Source: Pseudomonas putida (GTDB lineage Bacteria; Pseudomonadota; Gammaproteobacteria; Pseudomonadales; Pseudomonadaceae). Taken from it: a DNA stretch of 64,000 nucleotides. Below, piece by piece: positions 34,166 through 43,344 of this stretch. A program made the translations under genes and the position numbers. The notes beneath the pieces were generated by a model that was not told the origin of the DNA, did no database searches, and saw nothing but the letters and a program-made list of their open reading frames with translations. The DNA lies in assembly GCF_005080685.1 (NCBI RefSeq), contig NZ_CP039371.1:806001-870000 (forward strand), in the 5' to 3' direction. Position 1 is the stretch's first letter; each line of letters begins with the position of its first letter.

Positions 34166-36976
34166 TCAGATGCTCCGCGGACGCGTCACCCGGTCCACCA
34201 GGTAGACCAACCCGTGGTAATCGATCCCACTATGGCTCGACAGCCCGATCTCGCACGTCCGGCTGGTCGAGATCCCCTCGCTGCAATGCTGCACCGCATC
34301 CTTCAAACTACGCAGCGAGTGGGCATTGAGCTCCGGCGTGGTGAACCCCTTGTCCCCGGCAAACCCACAGCAATGAATTCCTTCGGGTACAACCACCTGC
34401 TTGCTGCAGCGCCGCGCCAGGTCGATCAGCGCCTGGCTTTCGCCCAGGTGCTGGGTGCTGCAGGTCACATGCACGGCCACCGGCTCGTCCTGAGGGGTGA
34501 ACTCCAGCCGGTCGAGCAGATGAGTGCGGATGAACCGCACCGGGTCGTACAGGTCCAGCCGGGTGTCTGCCATGTCCTGCACAAGGCGCAGGGTGCATGG
34601 GCTGGTGTCGCAATAGATGGGGTCGAGGCCGCCACGGCTGGCCTGCAGCAGGGCGTTGATCAACTCTTGGCGCTTGTGCTCGGCCTGCTCGGGGTAGCCT
34701 TTGGAAGCGAACGGCTGGCCACAGCACAGGCTGTCGGCGTTGTCCGGGAACACCACCTGATAGCCGGCTTTTTCCAGCAGCGAACGGGTCTTGTCCAGTA
34801 GCGTGCTCTGTTCGCGGTCGGCGTAGGCCGGGCCCATCGCCCGCGACACGCAGGCGGCGAGGTACACCACGCGCGGTCGGGCATCGTTGCTCGCCGGGCC
34901 GAAGGTCAGGTCGCGCACTGGTTGCGGCATCGCCGGTGTCCACTGTGGCAGGCGGCCGTTGCTGGTCTTGCTCAAGGCCGTGCTCCAGCGCGCCAGGCGC
35001 GGCGCGCCGAGCAGCTTGCGCGCGGTGTTGGCGGCAGTCAGGGTCAGGCGCGCGCCGCCCAGCGCGGTCTGGAAGTGCTCGGCCAGCCAGTCGGCAGCCT
35101 TTTCATGATTGGCGGCCTGGGAGCGCAACTTCTTCACCAGTTCGCCGGTGTTGATGCCCACCGGGCAGCGCTGGGCACAAAGGCCGGTGGCGGCACAGGT
35201 GTCGATGCCTTGGTACTGGTAGGTCTGCAGCAGTTCGCGGGTGTCGATGCCAGCGCGCTTTTTCGCCTGGATATCGCGCCACATGACGATGCGCTGGCGT
35301 GGGCTCAGGGTCAGCCCCTTGGACGGGCAGACTGGTTCGCAGAAGCCGCACTCGATGCACTTGTCGACGATCTCGTCGGCCGCCGGCAAGGGCTTGAGGT
35401 TTTTCAGGTGGATGTCCGGATCTTCGCTCAGCACCACGTCGGGATTGAGAATGCCGTTGGGGTCGAGCAGGCGTTTGAGCGCCCACATCAGCTGGTAGGC
35501 ATCCTGGCCCCACTCCAGCGCCACGAACGGCGCCATGTTGCGCCCGGTGCCATGCTCGGCCTTGAGCGATCCGCCGAATTCCACCGCCACCAACTGCGCC
35601 ACGTCGTCCATGAAGGCCTGGTAGCGGGCGACTTCCTCGGGGCTGTTGAAGCCCTGGGTGAAGACGAAGTGCAGGTTGCCCTCCAGGGCGTGGCCGAAGA
35701 TGATCGCTTCGTCGTAGTGGTGCTTGTCGAACAGCTCGATCAGGCGATTGACGCCCTCGGCCAGTTGCTCGACGGGGAAGGTCACGTCCTCGATGATCAC
35801 CGTGGTGCCGGTCTCGCGCACGGCGCCGACCGCCGGGAAGGTGTCCTTGCGGATTTTCCACAGCTGGTTGTACACCTGCGGGTCTTCGCTGAAGTCCACC
35901 TGCTGCTCCAGCGGGTAGTCGGCAATCGACGCCATGACCTGGCCAAGTTGCTCGTGCAGAAGGCTCTGGCTGGCGGCGCGGGACTCGATCAACAATGCGC
36001 AGGCATTGGCCGACAGGCCTTTTACCCACAACGGCATGCCCGGCATGTCCTGCACCGAGCGCAGGCTGCGGCGGTCGAGCAACTCCACCGCCGACACCGG
36101 CTGGCGCTTGAGCACGGTCACCGCGCGGCAGCAACTCTCGACGCTGGGGAACACCAGCAGCGCACTGGCCTTGTGTGGGTGATCGGGCACGGTGTCGTAG
36201 GTCACCGCGCTGATGAAGCCCAGGGTTCCTTCGGACCCGACCATCAGATGCTGGAGGATATCCAGCGGCTGGTCGTAGTCCACCAGCGCATTGAGCGACA
36301 GGCCAGTGGTGTTCTTCAGTCGGTATTTGTGTCGGATGCGGTCGGCCAGTTCGGTATTGGCACGGGTCTCGCGACCGAGCCGAGCCAAGGCCTCGAGCAG
36401 GTCGGCGTGGCTGCGTTCGAAGGCGGCCACGCTGGCCGGGTCTTCGCTGTCCAGGCGCGTGCCGTCGGCCAGCACCAGGCGCATGCCGGCCAGGGTGTGG
36501 TAGGTGTTTTGCGCCGTGCCGCAGCACATGCCGCTGGCATTGTTGGCGACGATGCCGCCGATCTTGCAGGCATTGATGGAAGCCGGATCAGGGCCGATCT
36601 TGCGCCCGAACGGAGCGAGCCAGGCGTTGGCCTGGGCGCCGATGACACCCGGTTGCAGGCGGATCTGCTCGCCGGCACCACGGATCTCTCGGCCATTCCA
36701 GTTATCGCCGAGCACGATCAGCAGCGAGTCACTGATGGCCTGCCCTGAAAGGCTGGTGCCGGCGGCGCGGAAGGTGACCGGCACGCGCTCGCGCTGGGCC
36801 AGGTGAATCAGCCCGACCACCTCGTCCTCGGACTCGACCCGCACCACCAGCTTGGGGATCAGCCGGTAGAAGCTGGCATCGGTGCCGAAGGCCAAGGTCG
36901 AGGTGGGGTCGTCGAAACGGCGTTCGGCGGGAATCAGGCGCTCGACATCACGCAGGAATGCAGCAGGCAAGCTCAT
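34166..36976 (-). CDS. dld2: FAD/iron-sulfur D-lactate dehydrogenase (Dld-II type)
   Basis: A 936-residue fusion. The N-terminal half is a GlcD/Dld-like FAD-binding oxidase (FGTDASFYRLIPKLVV, GTSLSGQAISDSLL, GGIVANNASGMCCG, MVGSEGTLGFISAVTYD). The C-terminal half is a GlpC-like iron-sulfur part with two ferredoxin clusters (CIECGFCEPVCP and CAATGLCAQRCPVG) and two cysteine-rich CCG motifs (SLCCGQPFASKG and HCCGFAGDKG). It should oxidise D-lactate to pyruvate and pass electrons to the quinone pool. It follows lldD in the lldP-lldD-dld order and is probably co-transcribed. The symbol varies in the literature (lldE, dld). Confidence 0.9.
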   Translation of the reverse strand: MSLPAAFLRDVERLIPAERRFDDPTSTLAFGTDASFYRLIPKLVVRVESEDEVVGLIHLAQRERVPVTFRAAGTSLSGQAISDSLLIVLGDNWNGREIRGAGEQIRLQPGVIGAQANAWLAPFGRKIGPDPASINACKIGGIVANNASGMCCGTAQNTYHTLAGMRLVLADGTRLDSEDPASVAAFERSHADLLEALARLGRETRANTELADRIRHKYRLKNTTGLSLNALVDYDQPLDILQHLMVGSEGTLGFISAVTYDTVPDHPHKASALLVFPSVESCCRAVTVLKRQPVSAVELLDRRSLRSVQDMPGMPLWVKGLSANACALLIESRAASQSLLHEQLGQVMASIADYPLEQQVDFSEDPQVYNQLWKIRKDTFPAVGAVRETGTTVIIEDVTFPVEQLAEGVNRLIELFDKHHYDEAIIFGHALEGNLHFVFTQGFNSPEEVARYQAFMDDVAQLVAVEFGGSLKAEHGTGRNMAPFVALEWGQDAYQLMWALKRLLDPNGILNPDVVLSEDPDIHLKNLKPLPAADEIVDKCIECGFCEPVCPSKGLTLSPRQRIVMWRDIQAKKRAGIDTRELLQTYQYQGIDTCAATGLCAQRCPVGINTGELVKKLRSQAANHEKAADWLAEHFQTALGGARLTLTAANTARKLLGAPRLARWSTALSKTSNGRLPQWTPAMPQPVRDLTFGPASNDARPRVVYLAACVSRAMGPAYADREQSTLLDKTRSLLEKAGYQVVFPDNADSLCCGQPFASKGYPEQAEHKRQELINALLQASRGGLDPIYCDTSPCTLRLVQDMADTRLDLYDPVRFIRTHLLDRLEFTPQDEPVAVHVTCSTQHLGESQALIDLARRCSKQVVVPEGIHCCGFAGDKGFTTPELNAHSLRSLKDAVQHCSEGISTSRTCEIGLSSHSGIDYHGLVYLVDRVTRPRSI

Positions 36977-37056
36977 GCAATCTCCTCAAAGGGTCACGGC
37001 GTCTCGCGCGCCGTTGTGCCCCCGGTCATTCAGGCGGTGTTTCTCAAGGCAGGCGC

Positions 37057-38202
37057 TCAGGCGCCCAGTTCGCGGACCAGCGAGTCGCGGGTGATCTCGC
37101 TGATCGACTTGGCGCCGGTGAGCACCATGGCCACGCGCATTTCCTTCTCGAACAGCTCCAGCAGGTTTTTCACCCCGGCCTGGCCATGCACGGCCAGGGC
37201 CCAGAGGAAGGCGCGGCCGATCAGGACGCTGTCGGCACCCAGGGCGATCATGCGCACCACGTCGAGGCCGCTGCGAATGCCGGAGTCGGCGAGGATCTTC
37301 AGGTCCCCCTTGACCGCATCGGCAATGGCCGGCAGGGCGCGGGCGCTGGACAGCACGCCGTCGAGCTGGCGACCGCCGTGGTTGGAGACGACGATGCCGT
37401 CGGCACCGAACTTGACCGCGTCACGCGCGTCGTCGGCATCGAGGATGCCCTTGATGATCATCGGGCCATCCCAGAAGTCGCGAATCCACTCCAGGTCTTT
37501 CCAGGAAATCGACGGGTCGAAGTTGGCGCCGAGCCAGCCGATGTAGTCGGCAAGTCCGGTGGGGTTGCCACGGTAGGTGGAGATGTTGCCCAGGTCGTGC
37601 GGACGGCCCATGACACCAACGTCCCAGGCCCATTCGGGGTGGGTCATGGCTTGCAGCACGCGGCGCATCGGCCCGCTCTTGCCGCTCATGCCAGAGTGGG
37701 CGTCGCGGTAGCGGGCGCCGGGCACCGGCATGTCGACGGTGAACACCAGGGTCTTCACCCCGGCGGCCTTCGCCCGCTCCAGCGCATTGCGCATGAAGCC
37801 GCGGTCTTTCAGTACATACAGCTGGAACCACATCGGTCGGTCGATGGCCGGAGCGACTTCTTCGATCGGGCACACCGACACGGTGGACATGGTGAACGGA
37901 ATGCCATGGGCCGCCGCCGCGCGTGCCGCCTGCACTTCGCCACGGCGGGCGTACATGCCGGTGAGGCCTACCGGAGCGAGGGCTACGGGCATGCTCAGGG
38001 TTTCGCCGAACAGCTCGGTCTTGAGGCTGAGCTCGGACATGTTCTTCAGCACACGCTGGCGCAGGGCGATGCTCGCCAGGTCTTCTACGTTGTGGCGCAG
38101 GGTGTATTCGGCATAGGCGCCGCCGTCGGCGTAGTGGAACAGGAAGGGAGGCAGCTTGCGTTGGGCCGCGGCGCGATAGTCGGTGGAGGCGGAAATGATC
38201 AT
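37057..38202 (-). CDS. lldD: L-lactate dehydrogenase (FMN, quinone-linked)
   Basis: A 381-residue FMN-dependent alpha-hydroxyacid dehydrogenase that oxidises L-lactate to pyruvate at the inner membrane. It starts [30 protein letters not shown]. It contains the FMN-barrel segments [21 protein letters not shown] (seen as [17 protein letters not shown]) and the active-site [13 protein letters not shown] with the catalytic His. Length is the family norm. The ATG 38202 is chosen because the conserved N-terminus begins there; an in-frame extension of 20 codons overlaps the lldP gap. It lies between lldP and the D-lactate dehydrogenase. Confidence 0.96.
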   Translation of the reverse strand: MIISASTDYRAAAQRKLPPFLFHYADGGAYAEYTLRHNVEDLASIALRQRVLKNMSELSLKTELFGETLSMPVALAPVGLTGMYARRGEVQAARAAAAHGIPFTMSTVSVCPIEEVAPAIDRPMWFQLYVLKDRGFMRNALERAKAAGVKTLVFTVDMPVPGARYRDAHSGMSGKSGPMRRVLQAMTHPEWAWDVGVMGRPHDLGNISTYRGNPTGLADYIGWLGANFDPSISWKDLEWIRDFWDGPMIIKGILDADDARDAVKFGADGIVVSNHGGRQLDGVLSSARALPAIADAVKGDLKILADSGIRSGLDVVRMIALGADSVLIGRAFLWALAVHGQAGVKNLLELFEKEMRVAMVLTGAKSISEITRDSLVRELGA

Positions 38203-38263
38203 GGATTCTCGCAGCGTTGGTTGAAGGAGATGCCGGGCGCCAGGGCGCCCGGCCCCTTTCACT

Positions 38264-39934
38264 TTAGTGTTGAACCAGCATGCCGGTCAGCCAGTAGGCC
38301 TGGATCAGGGTGATCAGGCCGACGATGGTGGCGAAGAACAGGCTGTGCTTGACGGTGAAGCGGAACAGGTCCGATTCCTTGCCCACCAGGCCGGTGGCGG
38401 CGCAGGCCACGGCGATCGACTGCGGCGAGATCATCTTGCCGGTCACGCCGCCGCTGGTGTTGGCGGCCACCAGCAGGGTGTCGTTGACCCCGATCTGGTG
38501 CGCGGTGGTCGCCTGCAGCGAGCTGAACAGGGCGTTGGACGAAGTGTCGGAGCCGGTCAGGAACACGCCCAGCCAGCCGAGGAACGGCGAGAAGAACGGG
38601 AACGCAGCGCCGGTGCCGGCCAGGACCAGGGCCATGGTCGAGGACATGCCCGAATAGTTGGTGACGAAGGCGAAGGCCAGCACCATGCCGATCGACAGGA
38701 TCGGCCAGCGCAGCTCCCAGAAGGTTTCCTTGAAAGTGGTCAGACCAGTTTTGAAGTTGATCTTCAGGACTGCCATGGAAATCAGCGCCGAGAGGAAGAT
38801 CGCGGTACCGGTGGCGGAAATCGGGTCGAGCTTGAACACCGCTGGCATGGCGGTCGGCGCGGCGACGATCGGGGCGGTCTTGACCACCAGTTGGTCCAGG
38901 TGCGGGATGGCGAAGTTGAACACGAAGTTGTACATCGCGCCGCCTGGGGCGAAGGCTGCCTTGAACGGCTTCAGGGTCCAGATGGTCACCAGTACGGTGA
39001 GGATCAGGAACGGCGACCAGGCCTTGAAGATCTCGCCGAAGCTGTACGGGGTCGGTTGGCTGCCGCTCGGCTCGACCACGGCGGCGCCGACGCTGCCTTT
39101 GGCTTGTGCGAACGAGCGCTTGGGCTGCCAGACCTTGAGGAACAGGGTCAGGCAGATCAGGCTGGCCAGGGCCGAGGTGATGTCCGGCAGTTCCGGGCCG
39201 ATGAAATTCGAGGTGAAATACTGGGTCACGGCGAAGCTCAGGCCGGCGACCAGGGCGGCCGGCCAGGTTTCCTTCACGCCGCGCAGGCCATCCATCATGA
39301 ACACCAGCCAGAACGGCACGAACAGCGACAGCAGCGGCAGTTGGCGGCCAGTCATGGCGCCAATGTGGAAGGCGTCGATGCCGGTGACCTGGCCGGCCAC
39401 GATGATCGGGATGCCCAAGGCGCCGAAGGCCACTGGTGCGGTGTTGGCGATCAGGCACAGACCTGCGGCGTACAGTGGGTTGAAGCCCAGGCCCACGAGC
39501 AATGCGGCGGTGATGGCCACGGGCGCGCCGAAGCCGGCGGCGCCTTCGAGGAAGGCACCGAAGCAGAAGCCGATCAGCAGCACCTGCAGGCGCTGGTCGT
39601 CGGTGATCGACAGGACCGAGCTGCGGATCACTTCGAATTGGCCGCTCTTGACCGTGAGTTTGTACAGGAACACCGCGGCAACGATGATCCAGGCAATCGG
39701 CCAGAGGCCGTAGAGGAAGCCGTAGCCCGCAGCAGCCAGAGCCATGTCGACAGGCATCTGGAAGGCGAAGATCGCGACCAGGACCGACAGTGCGAGGGTG
39801 ATGCTGCCGGCGACGTGGCCCTTGAGGCGGAACACGGCGAGGGCGAGGAAGAAGAAGACGATTGGAATCACAGCTGCCAGGGCAGACAGGCCCAGACTTC
39901 CGAGTGGGGTATAGAGTTGTTGCCAGGTTTGCAT
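38264..39934 (-). CDS. lldP: L-lactate permease
   Basis: A 556-residue LctP-family transporter with at least twelve membrane segments, starting [44 protein letters not shown]. Family motifs include [30 protein letters not shown] and [15 protein letters not shown]. It imports L- and D-lactate (and glycolate) with protons. It is the first gene of the lactate operon, 61 bases before lldD. A perfect FCD-type operator lies 46 bases upstream of its start. Confidence 0.96.
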   Translation of the reverse strand: MQTWQQLYTPLGSLGLSALAAVIPIVFFFLALAVFRLKGHVAGSITLALSVLVAIFAFQMPVDMALAAAGYGFLYGLWPIAWIIVAAVFLYKLTVKSGQFEVIRSSVLSITDDQRLQVLLIGFCFGAFLEGAAGFGAPVAITAALLVGLGFNPLYAAGLCLIANTAPVAFGALGIPIIVAGQVTGIDAFHIGAMTGRQLPLLSLFVPFWLVFMMDGLRGVKETWPAALVAGLSFAVTQYFTSNFIGPELPDITSALASLICLTLFLKVWQPKRSFAQAKGSVGAAVVEPSGSQPTPYSFGEIFKAWSPFLILTVLVTIWTLKPFKAAFAPGGAMYNFVFNFAIPHLDQLVVKTAPIVAAPTAMPAVFKLDPISATGTAIFLSALISMAVLKINFKTGLTTFKETFWELRWPILSIGMVLAFAFVTNYSGMSSTMALVLAGTGAAFPFFSPFLGWLGVFLTGSDTSSNALFSSLQATTAHQIGVNDTLLVAANTSGGVTGKMISPQSIAVACAATGLVGKESDLFRFTVKHSLFFATIVGLITLIQAYWLTGMLVQH

Positions 39935-39979
39935 AGTGGGGTGGCCCCTAATTGTTGTTGGTCAGCACTGGCATTGGAT

Positions 39980-39996
39980 AATTGGTAAGACCAATT
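39980..39996. promoter_or_regulatory. LldR/PdhR-type operator
   Basis: AATTGGTAAGACCAATT is a perfect 7+3+7 palindrome matching the FadR-subfamily core TNGTNNNACNA and the AATTGGTnnnACCAATT form known for PdhR/LldR sites. It lies between the divergent lldP and lldR genes, nearer lldP. Confidence 0.85.
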
Positions 39997-40189
39997 TACA
40001 ATGTCTGGTCGCTAGGTTAAAAGCGCGCTCATGGCTGTGTCAATTTGTCCTTGGCGAAACTTTGGTCGAGTGACGATGGGCGGTGGCTGAACGGCTGCAA
40101 AAAACCTCAACTGATGGGTGCTGACACGGCGCGAATCAGTGAGAATAGCCGCCCCCCGAATTTGGCTGGGGGTCTGTGGAGAGCATGTG

Positions 40190-40957
40190 ATGGTTTTTGA
40201 TCAGGTCCGCCAACGGCGCTTGTCCGACGATATCGTCGATCGGTTGGAAGCGATGATTCTGGAAGGCACCCTGACCTCTGGGCAGCGGCTGCCGGCCGAG
40301 CGCGCCCTGGCCGAACAGTTCGGCGTATCACGCCCGTCGCTGCGCGAGGCGATCCAGAAGCTGGTGGCCAAGGGACTGTTGGTCAGTCGCCAGGGAGGCG
40401 GCAATTTCGTCGCCGAGTCGCTGGGTTCGACCTTCAGTGACCCCTTGCTGCAATTGCTCGAGCACAGTACCGAGGCCCAGCGCGACCTGCTGGAATTTCG
40501 CCATACGCTTGAGGCGTCATGCGCCTATTACGCCGCTCAGCGTGCCACCGAGCCCGACCGGATTCGGCTGAAGGCGGCATTCGACGTCTTGCTGGACTGC
40601 TATGCCCGGGCCGATGAGGTTACGCGGGCAGAAGAGGGCGCGGCCGATGCGCGATTCCACCTGGCCATCGCCGAGGCCAGTCACAACGCCGTGTTGCTGC
40701 ACACCATCCGTGGGTTGTTCGACCTGCTCAAGCGCAACGTGGTGACCAACATCGGTGGCATGTATCAGCAGCGGGCAGAGACGCGCGACATGCTGATCAG
40801 TCAGCACCGCGAGTTGTACCAGGCGATTGTCGAGGGTAGGGCGGAGGAGGCGCGGGAGGTGTCGAGCCGGCACATTCTTTATGTGCAGGAAGTGCTCGAA
40901 GAAGCCCAGGACGAGGCCCAGCGGGTGGCGCGGGCAGAGCGGCGCAGCGGGCGCTGA
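40190..40957 (+). CDS. lldR: Lactate-responsive FCD/GntR regulator
   Basis: A 255-residue FadR-subfamily regulator. The winged helix contains SGQRLPAERALAEQFGVSRPSLREAIQKLVAKGLLVSRQGGGNFV. The FCD domain holds the metal-ligand pattern DARFHLAIAEASHNAVLLH. It should repress lldP-lldD-dld and be relieved by lactate. It is divergent from lldP with the palindromic operator between them. The ATG 40190 follows GGAGAG; an upstream in-frame start adding 24 residues is rejected. Confidence 0.94.
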   Translation: MVFDQVRQRRLSDDIVDRLEAMILEGTLTSGQRLPAERALAEQFGVSRPSLREAIQKLVAKGLLVSRQGGGNFVAESLGSTFSDPLLQLLEHSTEAQRDLLEFRHTLEASCAYYAAQRATEPDRIRLKAAFDVLLDCYARADEVTRAEEGAADARFHLAIAEASHNAVLLHTIRGLFDLLKRNVVTNIGGMYQQRAETRDMLISQHRELYQAIVEGRAEEAREVSSRHILYVQEVLEEAQDEAQRVARAERRSGR

Positions 40958-40973
40958 AAGCTGTATTGGGTCA

Positions 40974-41056
40974 TTCGCGGGACAAGCCCGCTCCCACAGG
41001 ATCTGTGCCGAGCTTCGGTCAGCGCAGATCCTGTGGGAGCGGGCTTGTCCCGCGAA
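40974..41056. repeat. Inverted pair of REP elements
   Basis: 'ttcgcgggacaagcccgctc' onward pairs with its reverse complement ending at 41056. The pairing continues inward through 'ccacaggatctg' and its complement. It sits between convergent lldR and smpB. Confidence 0.9.
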
Positions 41057-41081
41057 AGGGCCGCAGCAGGCTAAAGAAGAC

Positions 41082-41564
41082 TCAGTCTTCCTTGCCCTTG
41101 TTGCGCACCGCACGCTGCAGCTCGCGGTTGGAGTCGCGTTCGCGCACGACGTCGCGCTTGTCGAACTCCTTCTTGCCCTTGCCAAGCGCGATCTCGCACT
41201 TGATCAGGTGCTTGCTCCAGTACAGCGCCAACGCCACGCAGGTATAGCCCTTCTGCGCCACGGCCGCTTCCAGGCGCTCGAGCTCGCGCTTGTTCAGCAG
41301 CAGCTTGCGCGTGCGGATCGGGTCGGCGATGACGTGGGTGCTGGCGGTGGTCAGCGGGGTGATGTGGCTGCCGAACAGCCAGGCTTCGCCATCCTTGAGC
41401 AGCACGTAGCTGTCGGTCAGGTGCGCCTTGCCGGCCCGCAGGCTCTTTACTTCCCAACCGGACAGGACCAGTCCGGCCTCGAACTTGTGTTCGATGAAGT
41501 AATCGTGTCGCGCTTTCTTGTTTTGCGCGATGGTCCCGGTCGGATGTTTCTTTTGCTTAGCCAT
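41082..41564 (-). CDS. smpB: SsrA-binding protein
   Basis: A 160-residue OB-fold protein that binds tmRNA and brings it to stalled ribosomes. It reads [54 protein letters not shown], the SmpB core, and ends in the basic tail [30 protein letters not shown] that mimics the codon-anticodon arm. The start at 41564 removes an in-frame 29-codon extension with no conserved sequence. Its RNA partner ssrA is at 32232-32623. Confidence 0.97.
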   Translation of the reverse strand: MAKQKKHPTGTIAQNKKARHDYFIEHKFEAGLVLSGWEVKSLRAGKAHLTDSYVLLKDGEAWLFGSHITPLTTASTHVIADPIRTRKLLLNKRELERLEAAVAQKGYTCVALALYWSKHLIKCEIALGKGKKEFDKRDVVRERDSNRELQRAVRNKGKED

Positions 41565-41726
41565 AGGGGCCGCATTATAGGCAGTCGGCGCGTCATCGGC
41601 TATGGGATTTCGGTGTGCTTGAGCCACTGCGATGAATACCGGACAATACAAAGCCTGTCACATGTACAGATTCTGTTTTCGGCACGCTGCGAAGCGCCGC
41701 CACCCAGCCTTGGAAGTGATGCCTGG

Positions 41727-42161
41727 ATGACTACCCATATTCAACGCTCCGCCCTGCTGCCGTACCCTGCCCAGGCGCTCTACGATCTGGTCAACGATGT
41801 GGCCAGCTACCCACAGTTTCTGCCGTGGTGCTCGGACTCGACGGTGCTCGAAGCCAGCGACACGAGCATGCGCGCCAAGCTCGAAGTGGCCAAGGGCGGC
41901 ATGAGCCAGCAGTTCGTCACGCGCAATGTGCTGGTGCCTGGGCAATCGATCGAAATGAATCTGGAAGAGGGGCCCTTCACCCAGTTGCACGGTGTGTGGG
42001 TATTCAAGGCGCTGGGCGAAAAGGCCTGCAAGATCAGCCTGGACCTGTCGTTCGACTACGCAGGCCCCTTGGTGCGCGCCACCCTCGGGCCGCTGTTCAA
42101 CCAGGCGGCGAACACCCTGGTGGATGCTTTCTGCCAGCGTGCCAAACAGCTCCACAGCTGA
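41727..42161 (+). CDS. ratA: RatA/COQ10-type START-domain protein
   Basis: A 144-residue protein, MTTHIQRSALLPYPAQALYDLVNDVASYPQFLPWCSDSTVLE, of the polyketide-cyclase/COQ10 START family. In E. coli the relative RatA was reported to block 70S ribosome association; eukaryotic COQ10 binds ubiquinone. Which role applies here cannot be told. It is divergent from smpB and converges on bamE. The ATG was chosen by its conserved N-terminus; the open frame continues far upstream through non-coding sequence. In many related genomes rnfH lies beside it; no such gene is seen here. Confidence 0.88.
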   Translation: MTTHIQRSALLPYPAQALYDLVNDVASYPQFLPWCSDSTVLEASDTSMRAKLEVAKGGMSQQFVTRNVLVPGQSIEMNLEEGPFTQLHGVWVFKALGEKACKISLDLSFDYAGPLVRATLGPLFNQAANTLVDAFCQRAKQLHS

Positions 42162-42181
42162 GGCGTCGGCGCGGCGCCAAC

Positions 42182-42214
42182 AAAAAGCCCGGACCATGGT
42201 CCGGGCTTTTTTTT
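42182..42214. terminator. Bidirectional rho-independent terminator between ratA and bamE
   Basis: A perfect 22-base palindrome centred on CCATGG (42186-42207) is flanked by an A-run on the left and a T-run on the right, so it can end transcription from both sides. Confidence 0.92.
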
Positions 42215-42227
42215 GCCTGCGCTGCAA

Positions 42228-42767
42228 TTACTGCGGCGAGGTTTCCAGCGGTGCTGGCGTCGGGACCGGCGTGGTCTCGATGGTATCGATCTCGCGCTGG
42301 ATCGACTCTTCGGTCGAGCCTGGCTTGGCCGGCTTCTCTTGCGGCTGTTCCGGCTGGGCGGGTGCCTGGCCTTCGGTGGCCGGGTTGACCGTGGTATCGC
42401 CGCTGCCGCCGAGGATTTCCTGGTCGCGGCTAACGCCCGGCATGAAATCGCCAGACAGGCTGACCAGTTGGTCGCTGTCGTTGAAGAACACGCTCATGCG
42501 TTCCTGCTGGCGTTTACCGCCGCCTGGCTGCAGGCTGTACAGGTAGTCCCAACGATTGGTGTTGAAGGTGTCCTGGAGGAGGGGGTTGCCCATGATAAAC
42601 CTTACTTGCCGACGGGTCATTCCGGGGCGTAATTGGTCTATCATGTCTTGCGTGACGACATTGCCCTGCTGGATGTCGATTTTGTAAACCCCGGGAAACG
42701 AGCAACCGGCGAGTGCGAGCAGTCCCACGAGGGTGAGGCTGGTTAGCAAGAGCTTGGTGTTTTGCAT
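42228..42767 (-). CDS. bamE: Outer-membrane assembly lipoprotein BamE (OmlA)
   Basis: A 179-residue lipoprotein with signal sequence [22 protein letters not shown], lipobox LALAGC and lipidated Cys22. The SmpA/OmlA core reads [57 protein letters not shown]. It is a subunit of the BAM complex that inserts outer-membrane proteins. The C-terminus is a Pro/Glu/Thr-rich tail longer than that of E. coli BamE. It is divergent from fur with 97 bases between, as in other pseudomonads. Confidence 0.95.
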   Translation of the reverse strand: MQNTKLLLTSLTLVGLLALAGCSFPGVYKIDIQQGNVVTQDMIDQLRPGMTRRQVRFIMGNPLLQDTFNTNRWDYLYSLQPGGGKRQQERMSVFFNDSDQLVSLSGDFMPGVSRDQEILGGSGDTTVNPATEGQAPAQPEQPQEKPAKPGSTEESIQREIDTIETTPVPTPAPLETSPQ

Positions 42768-42864
42768 CGGTGGGCGACTTCCACTATCTTGGCTGGACAA
42801 CGTAAACACCGATCATACCCGTATTAAGAGAAGCTGCGAAGCAGCATCGGCGAGAAAGCTGACC

Positions 42865-43269
42865 ATGGTTGAAAATAGCGAATTGCGCAAAGCCGGTCTC
42901 AAGGTGACCCTGCCTCGAGTCAAGATCCTACAAATGCTCGATTCTACCGAGCAACGTCACATGAGCGCGGAGGATGTCTACAAGGCGCTGATGGAAGCGG
43001 GCGAGGACGTCGGTCTGGCAACCGTGTATCGCGTTCTAACTCAGTTCGAAGCGGCAGGCCTGGTGGTTCGCCACAACTTCGACGGCGGCCACGCGGTCTT
43101 CGAACTGGCTGACGGCGGTCACCACGACCACATGGTCAACGTGGAGACCAGCGAAGTGATCGAATTCATGGACGCTGAAATCGAGCGCCGCCAAAGAGAG
43201 ATCGTGGCTGAACATGGCTACGAGCTGGTGGACCATAACCTGGTCCTGTATGTGCGTAAAAAGAAGTAA
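42865..43269 (+). CDS. fur: Ferric uptake regulator
   Basis: A 134-residue Fur. It starts MVENSELRKAGLKVTLPRVKILQMLDSTEQRHMSAEDVYKALMEAGEDVGLATVYRVLTQFEAAGLV (winged helix). The metal-site segments include HHDHMVNVETSEVIEF. Iron-loaded Fur binds operators and represses iron-acquisition genes. Length matches Pseudomonas Fur, which lacks the extra cysteine pairs of some homologues. The start is supported by the conserved MVENSELRKAGLKVTLPR; an upstream in-frame extension overlaps bamE. Confidence 0.97.
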   Translation: MVENSELRKAGLKVTLPRVKILQMLDSTEQRHMSAEDVYKALMEAGEDVGLATVYRVLTQFEAAGLVVRHNFDGGHAVFELADGGHHDHMVNVETSEVIEFMDAEIERRQREIVAEHGYELVDHNLVLYVRKKK

Positions 43270-43292
43270 CGATTTAGATCGTTATAGATAGC

Positions 43293-43316
43293 AAAGGCGA
43301 CCCTAGGGTCGCCTTT
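43293..43316 (+). terminator. Terminator-like hairpin after fur
   Basis: AAAGGCGACC and GGTCGCCTTT form a perfect 10-bp stem with a CTAG loop. The following bases are only moderately T-rich. It also lies after recN on the opposite strand. Confidence 0.75.
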
Positions 43317-43344
43317 GTGCTTTTCGGCTGGCCAAACGAAGGCG

